IMG/VR virus record: IMGVR_UViG_3300030333_006336
Location: 1-64,000 of that record
DNA length: 64,000 nucleotides
Source: a virus
Direction: 5' to 3' (one strand)
The position numbers were made by a program, and so were the translations under genes. Below are positions 24,831 to 32,763 of the stretch, piece after piece (the first letter of the stretch is position 1; each line of letters begins with the position of its first letter). The notes under the pieces are model-generated. The model had not been told where the DNA came from. It saw only the letters and a program-made list of their open reading frames with translations, and did not search any database.

Positions 24831-25100
24831 TTAAAATCGAACAACTACTTGCCACGATCCAGGCACCCATGCGCCTCGACGTGTATAGTGCCCTGGCACC
24901 CATCTCCAAATGAAGTTTGGGTTGCTGTGGGCGTATACCCAATGATTACGATGCCAACGAACTTGATGTCCATGCACACGCGGAGGCGGTGCAGGGCGAT
25001 GACGCTGAGCATGGCGATGTTTGGGGCGATGCATATGTCGAGGATGAGCCTCGGCAGTGTCGACTGTCCCCATTAAAAGTAGTGCGAATAGACTAGTCAT
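24831..25100 (-). CDS. Secreted histidine-rich small protein
   Basis: The 89-residue protein has a short signal peptide (MTSLFALLLMGTVDTAEA, likely cleaved after AEA), then a His/Arg/Pro-rich region with about a dozen histidines, and ends in WRWVPGHYTRRGAWVPGSW. The last part resembles the W-x-PG-(H/Y) repeats of small bacterial envelope proteins. It may sit in the periplasm and bind metal or the cell wall. It follows recA with 9 bases between and precedes a terminator. Function unknown; host origin is possible. Confidence 0.75.
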   Translation of the reverse strand: MTSLFALLLMGTVDTAEAHPRHMHRPKHRHAQRHRPAPPPRVHGHQVRWHRNHWVYAHSNPNFIWRWVPGHYTRRGAWVPGSWQVVVRF

Positions 25101-25109
25101 GTTTTTCTC

Positions 25110-26267
25110 CTATGCTGGGTGATGGGCCACTTCTAGTGGCAAGTCGTCTGGGTCTGAATAGAATGTGTCAGCTGAACCTTCACGTTTATCAAACTTCTGA
25201 ACGACTTCTTCATCCATTAGACGGATGACATTAGCTTTAAATTCATTATCAGTTGTAATTAATTGGGTCCACTTTGATGGTTGGAACTTTTTAGTGTATC
25301 CGTCAGGCATGCTTAGTGTGTACCATGCACCTGCTGAAGTCAGATGTTCCGAACTCTTGATGGCATCAAACCAGCTTTCTTCATCCCGAATCCCGATCTC
25401 CTCAGTGCCCCATAAGATACGGAATGCACATGATCTACCTTGTGTTCCAAAGCGAGATTTTTCTAGTTTAACTTTAACCTCAGAACCAATTCGGAAACCT
25501 TTATCATCAGTGACAAAGGACGACTTTGCTTTTCTTCCTGTCAACCATATCCTCAATGAATAAGAATAGTGCATTGCCTTTCCACCCGGTGTAATATAGG
25601 GAGTGGTCATTGCAGTGATTCTTGCGTTTGGTCCTTGAGGGATATTTGTCTTTAACTGGTTAAGTACAATTAACGTAGCCTGCTTGTCAGCCAGAGGGAT
25701 TGTTAACTTTGACATACCCTTGGCCAAGATTCGTGCCTTCACAGCCATCGAAGATTGAGGATTGAAGTCTCCCTCAACGTCTGAAATCGATGGGGTAAAC
25801 GCCAAAGAATCCCAGATAAATACTAACTGTTCGTCTGTTGCGCCAAGCAGTTCTTCGATTGTTTCAAGAACAAATTCTACCGAACTAGCTTGAACATACA
25901 TAAGCTGCTCTAGATTGCACCCTGCTCGCTCCAAAAATGAAGGGTCGATAGCAGACTCAGAATCAAAATAAACGATAAGCTTGCCCATTTTCTGGGCGTT
26001 AGCGGCTATCTGGGCCGCCATGTATGACTTACCTGTTGATTCAAGACCGGCAATCTCTGTCACTTTTCCTACAGGAACCCCAGCAACACGACCTTTGCAG
26101 ATGATCGAGTCAAGCCATCGAGAGCCTGTGGGGATCCATTCTTTAACGGAGGTAGGATTATCTCCGGTTAGATCGTGGGCGACATTGCGTCCCGCTTTCT
26201 TATTCACTAAGGTCATCAAATCCTGCATGGATACGCGACCGGCTTTAGTCTTGGCCTTTCTCGGCAT
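25110..26267 (-). CDS. recA: RecA/UvsX-like recombinase
   Basis: A 385-residue strand-exchange ATPase. Walker A is GLESTGKS (74-81), the catalytic glutamate region is FDSESAIDP, Walker B is LVFIWDSLA, and the L2-like region is around PGGKAMHYSYSLRIWL. The acidic C-terminus ends DPDDLPLEVAHHPA. I chose ATG 26267 because AAGGAGA precedes it; an earlier start at 26300 would lie inside the dam gene without a site. It repairs and recombines phage DNA with gp32-like protein. Confidence 0.95.
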   Translation of the reverse strand: MPRKAKTKAGRVSMQDLMTLVNKKAGRNVAHDLTGDNPTSVKEWIPTGSRWLDSIICKGRVAGVPVGKVTEIAGLESTGKSYMAAQIAANAQKMGKLIVYFDSESAIDPSFLERAGCNLEQLMYVQASSVEFVLETIEELLGATDEQLVFIWDSLAFTPSISDVEGDFNPQSSMAVKARILAKGMSKLTIPLADKQATLIVLNQLKTNIPQGPNARITAMTTPYITPGGKAMHYSYSLRIWLTGRKAKSSFVTDDKGFRIGSEVKVKLEKSRFGTQGRSCAFRILWGTEEIGIRDEESWFDAIKSSEHLTSAGAWYTLSMPDGYTKKFQPSKWTQLITTDNEFKANVIRLMDEEVVQKFDKREGSADTFYSDPDDLPLEVAHHPA

Positions 26268-27135
26268 ATTGCTCTCCTTGGTTATTTTCAATTGTAACAT
26301 AAACTTTGCGCTGTGGCAAGTTCGTAATGACTATTTCTGTAGATTCTTTTGTCTTGTTCATCCCATAGGTCCACTCGACTTTGTGAATCTGATAGTCTTG
26401 GTATAATGTTCTTATCTCTTCGCAATCTCTATACGAAAGAATCCAGTTGTCTCGCTTTCTCAACAACGAGAACAGTGCAAGATGCTCAAACCCCTTATGC
26501 ATATCACCGGACATACCATAATAGTTGTCGCTGCCAGGTGGCATAAAATAAGGAGGATCCAAATATAGATAACAGTCGTGATTTTTTATTGCTTTCTTAA
26601 AATCTGCGCAGCGTACGGTAAAGTTATCGACTTTAAAGTTAGCCATCTCATCAATCCTAGACTCTGTGAAGCGTTTACATGAAGCTTCTGCTGAATAACC
26701 TCCCGTCAATGTTGCGCCAGAAAAACTACTGCGATTAAGTGCGTATACTTTTGCTGCTAGTTCGATTGTGGGCGCATGTCCTCGCTCTAAGGCAAAAGCA
26801 ATCTCTTCTTTGAAGCGAAGAAAGTCTTTTTTCCTTAGCCCTCTCTCGCGAAATGGGTCCTTAGTCTTATCATAATCATACAATTGAAGACGTCGAAAGC
26901 TTCTGGCAGTCGCGGCCAGTTGCTCAGGCTTTTTTAATAGAGTTTGCCAAAACCAGACAATCGGCTTGAACGCATCATAGCCGTGTACTGTGATTCCTTT
27001 TTCAACTAATGCCAACTCAAATGAACCACCCCCAAGAAAGGGGGAGCAAAGCTCCCCACAATCATCGGGAATGAATTTCATTAATGTATCAACGGCGCGG
27101 GTTTTGCCGCCGGGATATCTTAATGGACTTTTCAT
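26245..27135 (-). CDS. dam: D12-class DNA adenine methyltransferase (Dam)
   Basis: A 296-residue methyltransferase with all D12 motifs: RYPGGKTRAV near the N-terminus, the AdoMet loop FLGGGSF, ALNRSSFSG, and catalytic LYLDPPYFMPPG (DPPY at about 193-196). It ends with an extra tail after ITNL. ATG 27135 overlaps the preceding stop as TGATG. It is intact, unlike its relative at 1029-1799. GATC-type specificity is likely for the family but cannot be proven here. Confidence 0.94.
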   Translation of the reverse strand: MKSPLRYPGGKTRAVDTLMKFIPDDCGELCSPFLGGGSFELALVEKGITVHGYDAFKPIVWFWQTLLKKPEQLAATARSFRRLQLYDYDKTKDPFRERGLRKKDFLRFKEEIAFALERGHAPTIELAAKVYALNRSSFSGATLTGGYSAEASCKRFTESRIDEMANFKVDNFTVRCADFKKAIKNHDCYLYLDPPYFMPPGSDNYYGMSGDMHKGFEHLALFSLLRKRDNWILSYRDCEEIRTLYQDYQIHKVEWTYGMNKTKESTEIVITNLPQRKVYVTIENNQGEQYAEKGQD

Positions 27136-28244
27136 CAATAACCATCCACATCCACAAGCTTGCCGCTTTCAAAGTCGTGATCGCTAACGATCTGTGGGCA
27201 TGCCCCAATAATATTGAAGGGCTTGTCACTGTCAAGCTTGGCACCCATGGCACTCAGAAGGGCGTCGAGGTCAATCCCAGAGTTACTCAGATGACTCTTT
27301 ACCAAACTAAACGACATATCGTACAACTCGTCAAGCTTTTCAATGGACTTTTGCAAACCATCGCGAGCCTCAGAGGGTCGATAGTGACTAGTGTAGAAGA
27401 TCACATCTACTGGGTCTGAGCCATCGATAATGGCTGGGAGGATACTTTCGCACCAAAGACGCTGAATATACGTCTGATACGAGGACGAAGATGCGTTTAC
27501 CAACACATAATCGCGAGCGTCCTTGTCAAGCCCAAGGTTGCGCTTGATCCACGCGTGCCATGCATTAGTCTTCTTGCGAAGAATTAACGACTCATCACGT
27601 GTACTTTCTTCAACAATGGCTTGCTGCATCTTTGTGATCAGTTCAACCTTGAAGAATCTCCACAGTTCAAGACGCTTCTTCAACCAGTTATTAACATCGT
27701 TAACTGTTGGCTTTAGTTCGCCTTCGTTAACCAAGTGAACTCCTCCGTTAACAATGTCGCGGAACGAAGCGCTACGTCGAGGACGTCCTCCTAAGTTTGC
27801 TTTGAGTCCGTTGGTAACAGTGTTTGAAACTGAAACGTCATCTCGATCATATATTGCAACCGGCATCCATCGCTCGTTACGATTTAGTGCGCCAGTTGTA
27901 CGACCGCGACCGTCGATAAACTCACCAAGATTATCCATTGATGGTGGCCAGTCAACAGTTTCAAAGCCATTGTTCTCAAATGAGACTTCAAGCTCGTCGA
28001 TTCGATTGCCATCATCGCCTTCAAAATCCTCACGAATTCCTAGGTTAGCAAAGCTCTCAGTATCAACGTTGACCGTGGTCAAATCAAGGAACGTGAAGTG
28101 AGAGAAAGTGCAGCCCTCAAAAGTGGGCGGCGTCATTCCCGCATAATCGTTCAAGTCGATTGTTCCCTGACCATTGAACCCTGGTCGGATGGGTGTTCCA
28201 ACAATGTAAGCCTGTTGGGGGACTGCTTTGAGTTGGGTAGACAT
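27135..28244 (-). CDS. ParB/Srx-like domain protein of unknown role
   Basis: In this 369-residue protein, residues 80-125 have RIDELEVSFENNG, WPPSMDNLGEF and IDGRGRTTGAL followed by WMPVAIYD, the order of a ParB N-terminal domain (helix, PP, hhDGRxR, PV-h). The C-terminal two thirds is helical with no known motif. It is the first gene after the promoter at 28341-28369, upstream of dam and recA. It could be a DNA-binding or nucleotide-dependent regulator; a role in partition is unlikely without ParA. Confidence 0.7.
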   Translation of the reverse strand: MSTQLKAVPQQAYIVGTPIRPGFNGQGTIDLNDYAGMTPPTFEGCTFSHFTFLDLTTVNVDTESFANLGIREDFEGDDGNRIDELEVSFENNGFETVDWPPSMDNLGEFIDGRGRTTGALNRNERWMPVAIYDRDDVSVSNTVTNGLKANLGGRPRRSASFRDIVNGGVHLVNEGELKPTVNDVNNWLKKRLELWRFFKVELITKMQQAIVEESTRDESLILRKKTNAWHAWIKRNLGLDKDARDYVLVNASSSSYQTYIQRLWCESILPAIIDGSDPVDVIFYTSHYRPSEARDGLQKSIEKLDELYDMSFSLVKSHLSNSGIDLDALLSAMGAKLDSDKPFNIIGACPQIVSDHDFESGKLVDVDGY

Positions 28245-28278
28245 TTTTTCTCCTTTCGCGAAACGCGTGTTTATGTCT

Positions 28279-28334
28279 AAAATCTCAGGTGCCGCAGCGA
28301 TAGAGATTTTTTACTCATCTTCTGTTAAGAAGAT
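28279..28334 (-). promoter_or_regulatory. Two hairpins in the leader of the ParB-like/dam/recA transcript
   Basis: A perfect 7-base-pair hairpin (ATCTTCT TAAC AGAAGAT, 28317-28334) is at the very 5' end of the predicted RNA. A second, 8-base-pair stem (AAAATCTC/GAGATTTT, 28303-28310 with 28279-28286) follows. Neither has a T run. They could protect the 5' end or regulate translation. A 13-codon frame (28277-28318) lies across the second stem; I do not call it a gene. Confidence 0.45.
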
Positions 28335-28340
28335 ATTCTT

Positions 28341-28369
28341 ATTATATCAAATGCTTTTTGTATTGTCAA
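28341..28369 (-). promoter_or_regulatory. Sigma70-type promoter for ParB-like, dam and recA
   Basis: TTGACA, 17 bases, TATAAT on the minus strand, both consensus, immediately behind the terminator of the gp32-like gene. Confidence 0.88.
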
Positions 28370-28379
28370 GCAACTATTT

Positions 28380-28409
28380 AAAAATGTGGCAGACTTTTCC
28401 CGGTCTGCC
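28380..28409 (-). terminator. Rho-independent terminator after the gp32-like gene
   Basis: GGCAGAC, an 8-base loop, GTCTGCC, then ACATTTTT on the minus strand. It follows the gene at 28429-29196 by 20 bases. Confidence 0.78.
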
Positions 28410-28428
28410 AGCGGGGCAAGCCAAAGAC

Positions 28429-29196
28429 TCAACCGCTCATCAGTTCATCGAAGGCGCGGTCTACATCATTAGTCTTTCCACCGGTATAGCGAGTGGTTTC
28501 AGATGATCGGCTCTCGGCACTACCATCGCCGGCCAGTTGCTCATCGAGAATAGCGTCGACTTGTGCAGATGTAAGACGTTCAAATAGTCCGTCAAAATCT
28601 GGCATGCCATCAAGGAGGGCGGGGATGGCTTCACTGTCTTCCAAAAGAGAAGAAGTGTTTCGACGCATTTTCAGGCTTGTCTGGGGGTATGCTCCCGGCT
28701 TGGTGGGCTTGGTGTAAGTGAGAGTAATATCAGTACCCTCCTTTACATCCGTAATGTCACCGTACTCGGGATCAAGGATGTAGCCAAGAAGGAGTTCGTA
28801 CGCGGTCTTTCCATATCCGTACACCTTAATTCCTTCATCTTCTCGGCCACGTACAACTACGGGGCTGAAATAGCGGGTGCGCACAAAGAGTGACTTTGCT
28901 AGCTTCTTGCTCTCCTCGTCGTTGTTCTCGCTTCCTTCTCGCCATAGCGAGGAAGCGAATTCGCAAATAGGACAATGCTCTCCAAAGTTTCGCTTAGGGC
29001 ATAGAATGCCGCCTTTGTGATCGCCCACATTATAGTGGAAGAACATTTCCTTTAGTGGATCTCCATCGTTCGTTGGAATGATCCGAATGTCGGTGTCTCC
29101 CTCATCTGGCTTGAACCAGACCGAAGTTGAGTCACCTTTGTTTTCGCCGCGCAAACTTGCGAGCTTGCGGCGCATAAGCTCCATATCGATTGACAT
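28429..29196 (-). CDS. Single-stranded DNA-binding protein (T4 gp32-like)
   Basis: The 255-residue protein starts with a basic helix (MSIDMELMRRKLASLRGE, equivalent to the gp32 B domain), has an OB core with a zinc motif built on ILCPKRNFGEHCPIC, and ends in an acidic tail (DRAFDELMSG) for partner binding. It would coat single strands and organise helicase, polymerase and RecA. It has its own promoter and terminator, consistent with high and independent expression. Confidence 0.92.
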   Translation of the reverse strand: MSIDMELMRRKLASLRGENKGDSTSVWFKPDEGDTDIRIIPTNDGDPLKEMFFHYNVGDHKGGILCPKRNFGEHCPICEFASSLWREGSENNDEESKKLAKSLFVRTRYFSPVVVRGREDEGIKVYGYGKTAYELLLGYILDPEYGDITDVKEGTDITLTYTKPTKPGAYPQTSLKMRRNTSSLLEDSEAIPALLDGMPDFDGLFERLTSAQVDAILDEQLAGDGSAESRSSETTRYTGGKTNDVDRAFDELMSG

Positions 29197-29222
29197 TATT
29201 CAATTTCTCCTTTTGTGAATAA

Positions 29223-29251
29223 AGTATATCACTCTGTCTCTAAAGAGTCAA
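29223..29251 (-). promoter_or_regulatory. Sigma70-type promoter for the gp32-like gene
   Basis: TTGACT, 17 bases, TATACT on the minus strand, largely inside the last codons of the gene at 29229-30098. Confidence 0.75.
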
Positions 29252-30098
29252 GAGTTTTTTGTGATTGTATTACGTTAGTATGGGCAACGCAAAACCCAAA
29301 ATCTTCAAATTCAGTTTCGTAGATTGCATACGAAATATTACGATAGCTATTCCTAGGCTTGTTCTTTAACATTTCTACAATCCGCCGATGCATAGAGCCG
29401 TCAGACTCTAATGTTTCTTGATTTATACATAAATAATAACACAGTTCGCGGGGTGTGTCAAGGTCGAAAAACCATTTTTCTTCAAGATTTTTCATATTTA
29501 ATCTCGCGACTGATCTAATCCTATTAATTTCAGATGGTTGTGTAACTTGGCCGATTTCTGGTTCGCCAAATTCAAAAAAGTTTAAGTAATGAACCATCGA
29601 AAAAATAGTTTTGTTAAGTACCTCATAGTAAGTTTTGATTGGCACATCGCCAACAATTTTTTCTAGTTCCTGATTAGATAACAATGTGATGCTTTTCAGC
29701 AAACCAGAGCGCGCGTATTCCTGCATAACGCTGAACACCACTTTCTCCATTAGCTGAGGAACACCAGTTAGTAAGTCTATGTCCGGCTTGACATAAAACA
29801 AATCTATTTCCTTATCTTTCAATTGTTGCAAAATACCTAGACAATAGTTTGAGCTATACGAAGACCCGACAACGAATACTTGAACTCTGTCATTAACATC
29901 TTTAAAAAATTTAGTAAGATCAGGGATGTTCTGTTCATACTCTTCTGGTGTTGAGAAACTTTTTAATTTATACTCTCGCTTAGAAAGCACAGTTTTCTCT
30001 ATCTCGCTTCCGAGTTTGTACACCTGATAATTTTTAGTTGCTGCGAATTCACCCGCGATGGATGCCGCAGCGTTTCCAATACCAATAACAGAAATCAT
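29229..30098 (-). CDS. Hypothetical protein with possible tubulin/FtsZ-like fold
   Basis: I do not recognise this 289-residue protein by sequence. It starts with a strand and glycine turn (ISVIGIGNAAASIAGEF), has a second strand-turn-helix at VQVFVVGSSYSSNYCLGIL (G78-N84) where FtsZ has its GGGTGTG loop, then IDLFYVKPD, a helix, SITLLSNQELEKIVG, and a long helix. This order resembles tubulin/FtsZ, but the G-box is degenerate. ATGA overlap with the polymerase gene. The assignment is tentative. Confidence 0.5.
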   Translation of the reverse strand: MISVIGIGNAAASIAGEFAATKNYQVYKLGSEIEKTVLSKREYKLKSFSTPEEYEQNIPDLTKFFKDVNDRVQVFVVGSSYSSNYCLGILQQLKDKEIDLFYVKPDIDLLTGVPQLMEKVVFSVMQEYARSGLLKSITLLSNQELEKIVGDVPIKTYYEVLNKTIFSMVHYLNFFEFGEPEIGQVTQPSEINRIRSVARLNMKNLEEKWFFDLDTPRELCYYLCINQETLESDGSMHRRIVEMLKNKPRNSYRNISYAIYETEFEDFGFCVAHTNVIQSQKTLDSLETE

Positions 30099-31291
30099 AG
30101 CTTCAATTCTTTTAGGTCAAGATAGTTTTTGCCCGCATTTAGATTAACATTATAACACGCCAATTTATTTTTGGCAAATATTTCTTTTATCTTTGGCACA
30201 ATTTCTTTGTCATCTTCATGCAGATCAATAACCACCTCGTCATGAACTACATGAGAAATAAAAGATTTACGTCCTTCCAAAAATTGATCGAGAGCAACGG
30301 CCCGATCAAGAACAAGATCGGAAGTGACGCTCTGGATTAAATAGTTTAACGCCTTTCTCTTTTCTACTTTTATATGTCGGTGCATAGGAGTTGCCACCCT
30401 TTGTCCATCATAATAATTGTCTATAAGCTTTTCCTTATTATAATATGTAGCAGCGCTGTGATCGTCTGACGAATCGTCATAGAGCCACGCAAAAAATCTA
30501 ACCTTTGCTTCTTCTCTCGTGTTTGTTTCTGCACTATCGTGATAAATGTTTTTCATATTCCATTCGTGAATATCTTCTGTTGGTTGTTCCAAATCAGATA
30601 GTGCAAGAAACGTTCGTATCTCCGCGCCATTATAATCTAATGAAAGAAGCCAATCATTTTGTGGCTTAAGCAATTTTCGAAAATCTTTGCGCACAGTAAG
30701 GATAGGGAAAGAGCCAGGATTGGTAGTTAGACGCCCAGTAACTGTGCCAAATAAGTTGTAGTCAATGTATCTGTAGTTTTCTAGTAGTTCTTTGGCCTTT
30801 TGTCTATTTCGTGACAAGAGGTGTAATTCCCTACACCCTTCATTGTTGAGATTTAATTCTTGGTATCTAATCTTGTACAACAATTTTTCCACATCACACA
30901 AAAATTTATAATTTGACGGAGCATCATAGTTGTTTAGAACGTGTTCAGTGATTTGATTTTTAATTTCGCAATATTGTTTTAGAAAGTCTTCTGGAACCAA
31001 ATCAAAAATGCAATGCTCTCGCATATTAAGCTTGGCGATTTTAAAAGATTTAAGATAAGCATTTAATTTTTTAGAAACTGCTTTTAAATCATCTTGCAGC
31101 TCTATCGGACACACCTGTTCTAATGTTCTCCCCTCACAATAAAGTGACGCATACTCTATATCTGTATTTGGAATAGCTGCACTATATTTCCATGTGCCGG
31201 TTAGATCTTTAGGAAAGTTATCATAGTGCAGTGTCCCATTTGCATAAACACCGATACATTGTTTTTTATCATCAATTGTTTGAAAGTTCAA
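30095..31291 (-). CDS. Minimal family A DNA polymerase (Pol I-like)
   Basis: A 398-residue polymerase with only thumb, palm and fingers. Motif A is LLSLDYNGAEIRTFL (D219), the O-helix is REEAKVRFFAWLYD (259-272), and motif C is HVVHDEVVID (D351). FGTVTGRLTTNPGSFP precedes motif A as in Pol I. There is no 3'-5' exonuclease domain, and the 5'-3' exonuclease is a separate gene. A TTG start at 31291 after GGTGA is the only plausible one. It may fill gaps or repair DNA beside DnaE, or be the main replicase. Confidence 0.9.
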   Translation of the reverse strand: MNFQTIDDKKQCIGVYANGTLHYDNFPKDLTGTWKYSAAIPNTDIEYASLYCEGRTLEQVCPIELQDDLKAVSKKLNAYLKSFKIAKLNMREHCIFDLVPEDFLKQYCEIKNQITEHVLNNYDAPSNYKFLCDVEKLLYKIRYQELNLNNEGCRELHLLSRNRQKAKELLENYRYIDYNLFGTVTGRLTTNPGSFPILTVRKDFRKLLKPQNDWLLSLDYNGAEIRTFLALSDLEQPTEDIHEWNMKNIYHDSAETNTREEAKVRFFAWLYDDSSDDHSAATYYNKEKLIDNYYDGQRVATPMHRHIKVEKRKALNYLIQSVTSDLVLDRAVALDQFLEGRKSFISHVVHDEVVIDLHEDDKEIVPKIKEIFAKNKLACYNVNLNAGKNYLDLKELKL

Positions 31292-31326
31292 AACATCACC
31301 GTATTGTATTTGCTTGTATGTTTAGT

Positions 31327-32763
31327 TTAAGATGGCGTTGAATCATCTTGTATCTCGCGATTTTGGGGCCCCGGTTCTGAGAATTCGGGATCAGTTGCTT
31401 GTCCATATAGTCCGCCGCGAAACATGGCCCCCCGATTTCCCAAATTAGACTCTTTATATATTTCTTGTAGCGTAGGCATTTTAGCAAGATTCGTGTCCAG
31501 TTCTTTTCTTGAATTAAAAGTATAACTCGAAGAGCCCACATAGTCAAATGGTTTATTAAGAATAACTTCAAAATAATAAATCGCTCTTGTGACATTTGAC
31601 ACAGGCGGAGTAAATACTAAATCTATAGAATCTTTTATAATTTGTTGACGTTGTTGGGGCGTAAAGTGAGACTCTTCTTCTAAAAATCTTATTTCAAAAT
31701 ATACTCGCAATAAATCATTAGAAGGGAGTACTTCTTTAAATTGCTCTAAAGTGTATTTCTCAGGTTCTACAAATCTATGATTTGCCAACGTATCGTTACA
31801 ATTTAAAGTGCTCTCCATATACGAGACAGCAATGGCGTTATACATGCGATATAGAACGTCTACAAATGTGCTTATATCCGAATAGCCACAAAGGCTATAC
31901 ATTTTTTTAAATAATATTTTGGGTTGCGACACTCCGTAAAATCGACTTGTTAATAGCTTTACTGCTTCTGGGGCCACATCCGCTATCAGTCGCCATGGCG
32001 CATTGGCATCTATCATAAATCCGCTTGAATTAGCAGCCTTTACAAAAAAATTCCAATTGGGGCTATTAACAAGTTCATCTAATGTTTTTTGGTCATTACC
32101 AGCCTTTAAATCCGCAATCTCTAAAGCAAGCCCGCTACAGTTTACAGGACAAAATCTCGATTTCATAAAAGCACTAAACGTCAAGGGATAAACATTAGAA
32201 ATTGCACCCACAGTATCATAAAGAAACTGTATGAAGGTAGCGCAATCAGTGATTCCCGAGTTACCTCCTGCCACAAAAGCTTCCACATTTCTTTTTAATG
32301 CTATTTCTAGAATATCAAGATACTGCCGGTAAGCTACATGAGGATCTATATATGCCTTATGGATGCGCAAGTCTGAAAGGTACTTATGAGTGCCGTCGAT
32401 AGTACCTTGAGCTACTCTGGCTTTTATTGTATTTTGCAGATGTCTGAACATGGGCATCATAAACACAGGCGCTTTTAAAGTAGCACGATGGTCTGCGAGA
32501 AATTCATTTGGAATATACGACAAGTATTCTTCTTTATTAGAAATGGCGACAGGCATATACCTCTCATTAACTCGTCCATATAAAATCTTTTCGAATCCAT
32601 TATTGAAATCAACAATATTGTTAATCCCTTGCCGAGTAGCAGTTTGTAAAATTGTTTGTCGATATGTGACTTTTTTAGCAAAAAGCTCAAAAGCCTTGTT
32701 TTTTTCCTGACCATCACAATATTCTGTAAATAAGTTGGGATCAGGATATAAAGTATTGGACAT
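31327..32763 (-). CDS. Hypothetical virion-module protein (478 aa)
   Basis: A soluble protein with no recognised motif; many aromatic residues, a mainly helical prediction and a polar C-terminus (ATDPEFSEPGPQNRE). The start overlaps the stop of the 1915-residue virion protein as TAATG, so it is coupled to it and probably a baseplate component. It is the last gene of the structural block. Confidence 0.65.
   Translation of the reverse strand: MSNTLYPDPNLFTEYCDGQEKNKAFELFAKKVTYRQTILQTATRQGINNIVDFNNGFEKILYGRVNERYMPVAISNKEEYLSYIPNEFLADHRATLKAPVFMMPMFRHLQNTIKARVAQGTIDGTHKYLSDLRIHKAYIDPHVAYRQYLDILEIALKRNVEAFVAGGNSGITDCATFIQFLYDTVGAISNVYPLTFSAFMKSRFCPVNCSGLALEIADLKAGNDQKTLDELVNSPNWNFFVKAANSSGFMIDANAPWRLIADVAPEAVKLLTSRFYGVSQPKILFKKMYSLCGYSDISTFVDVLYRMYNAIAVSYMESTLNCNDTLANHRFVEPEKYTLEQFKEVLPSNDLLRVYFEIRFLEEESHFTPQQRQQIIKDSIDLVFTPPVSNVTRAIYYFEVILNKPFDYVGSSSYTFNSRKELDTNLAKMPTLQEIYKESNLGNRGAMFRGGLYGQATDPEFSEPGPQNREIQDDSTPS

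Noticed and set aside
31292-31326. Possible promoter for the Pol A gene (TTAAAC, 16 bases, TACAAT)
   Set aside because: The -35 match is only three of six and there is no terminator before it; not good enough beside the eight clear sites.
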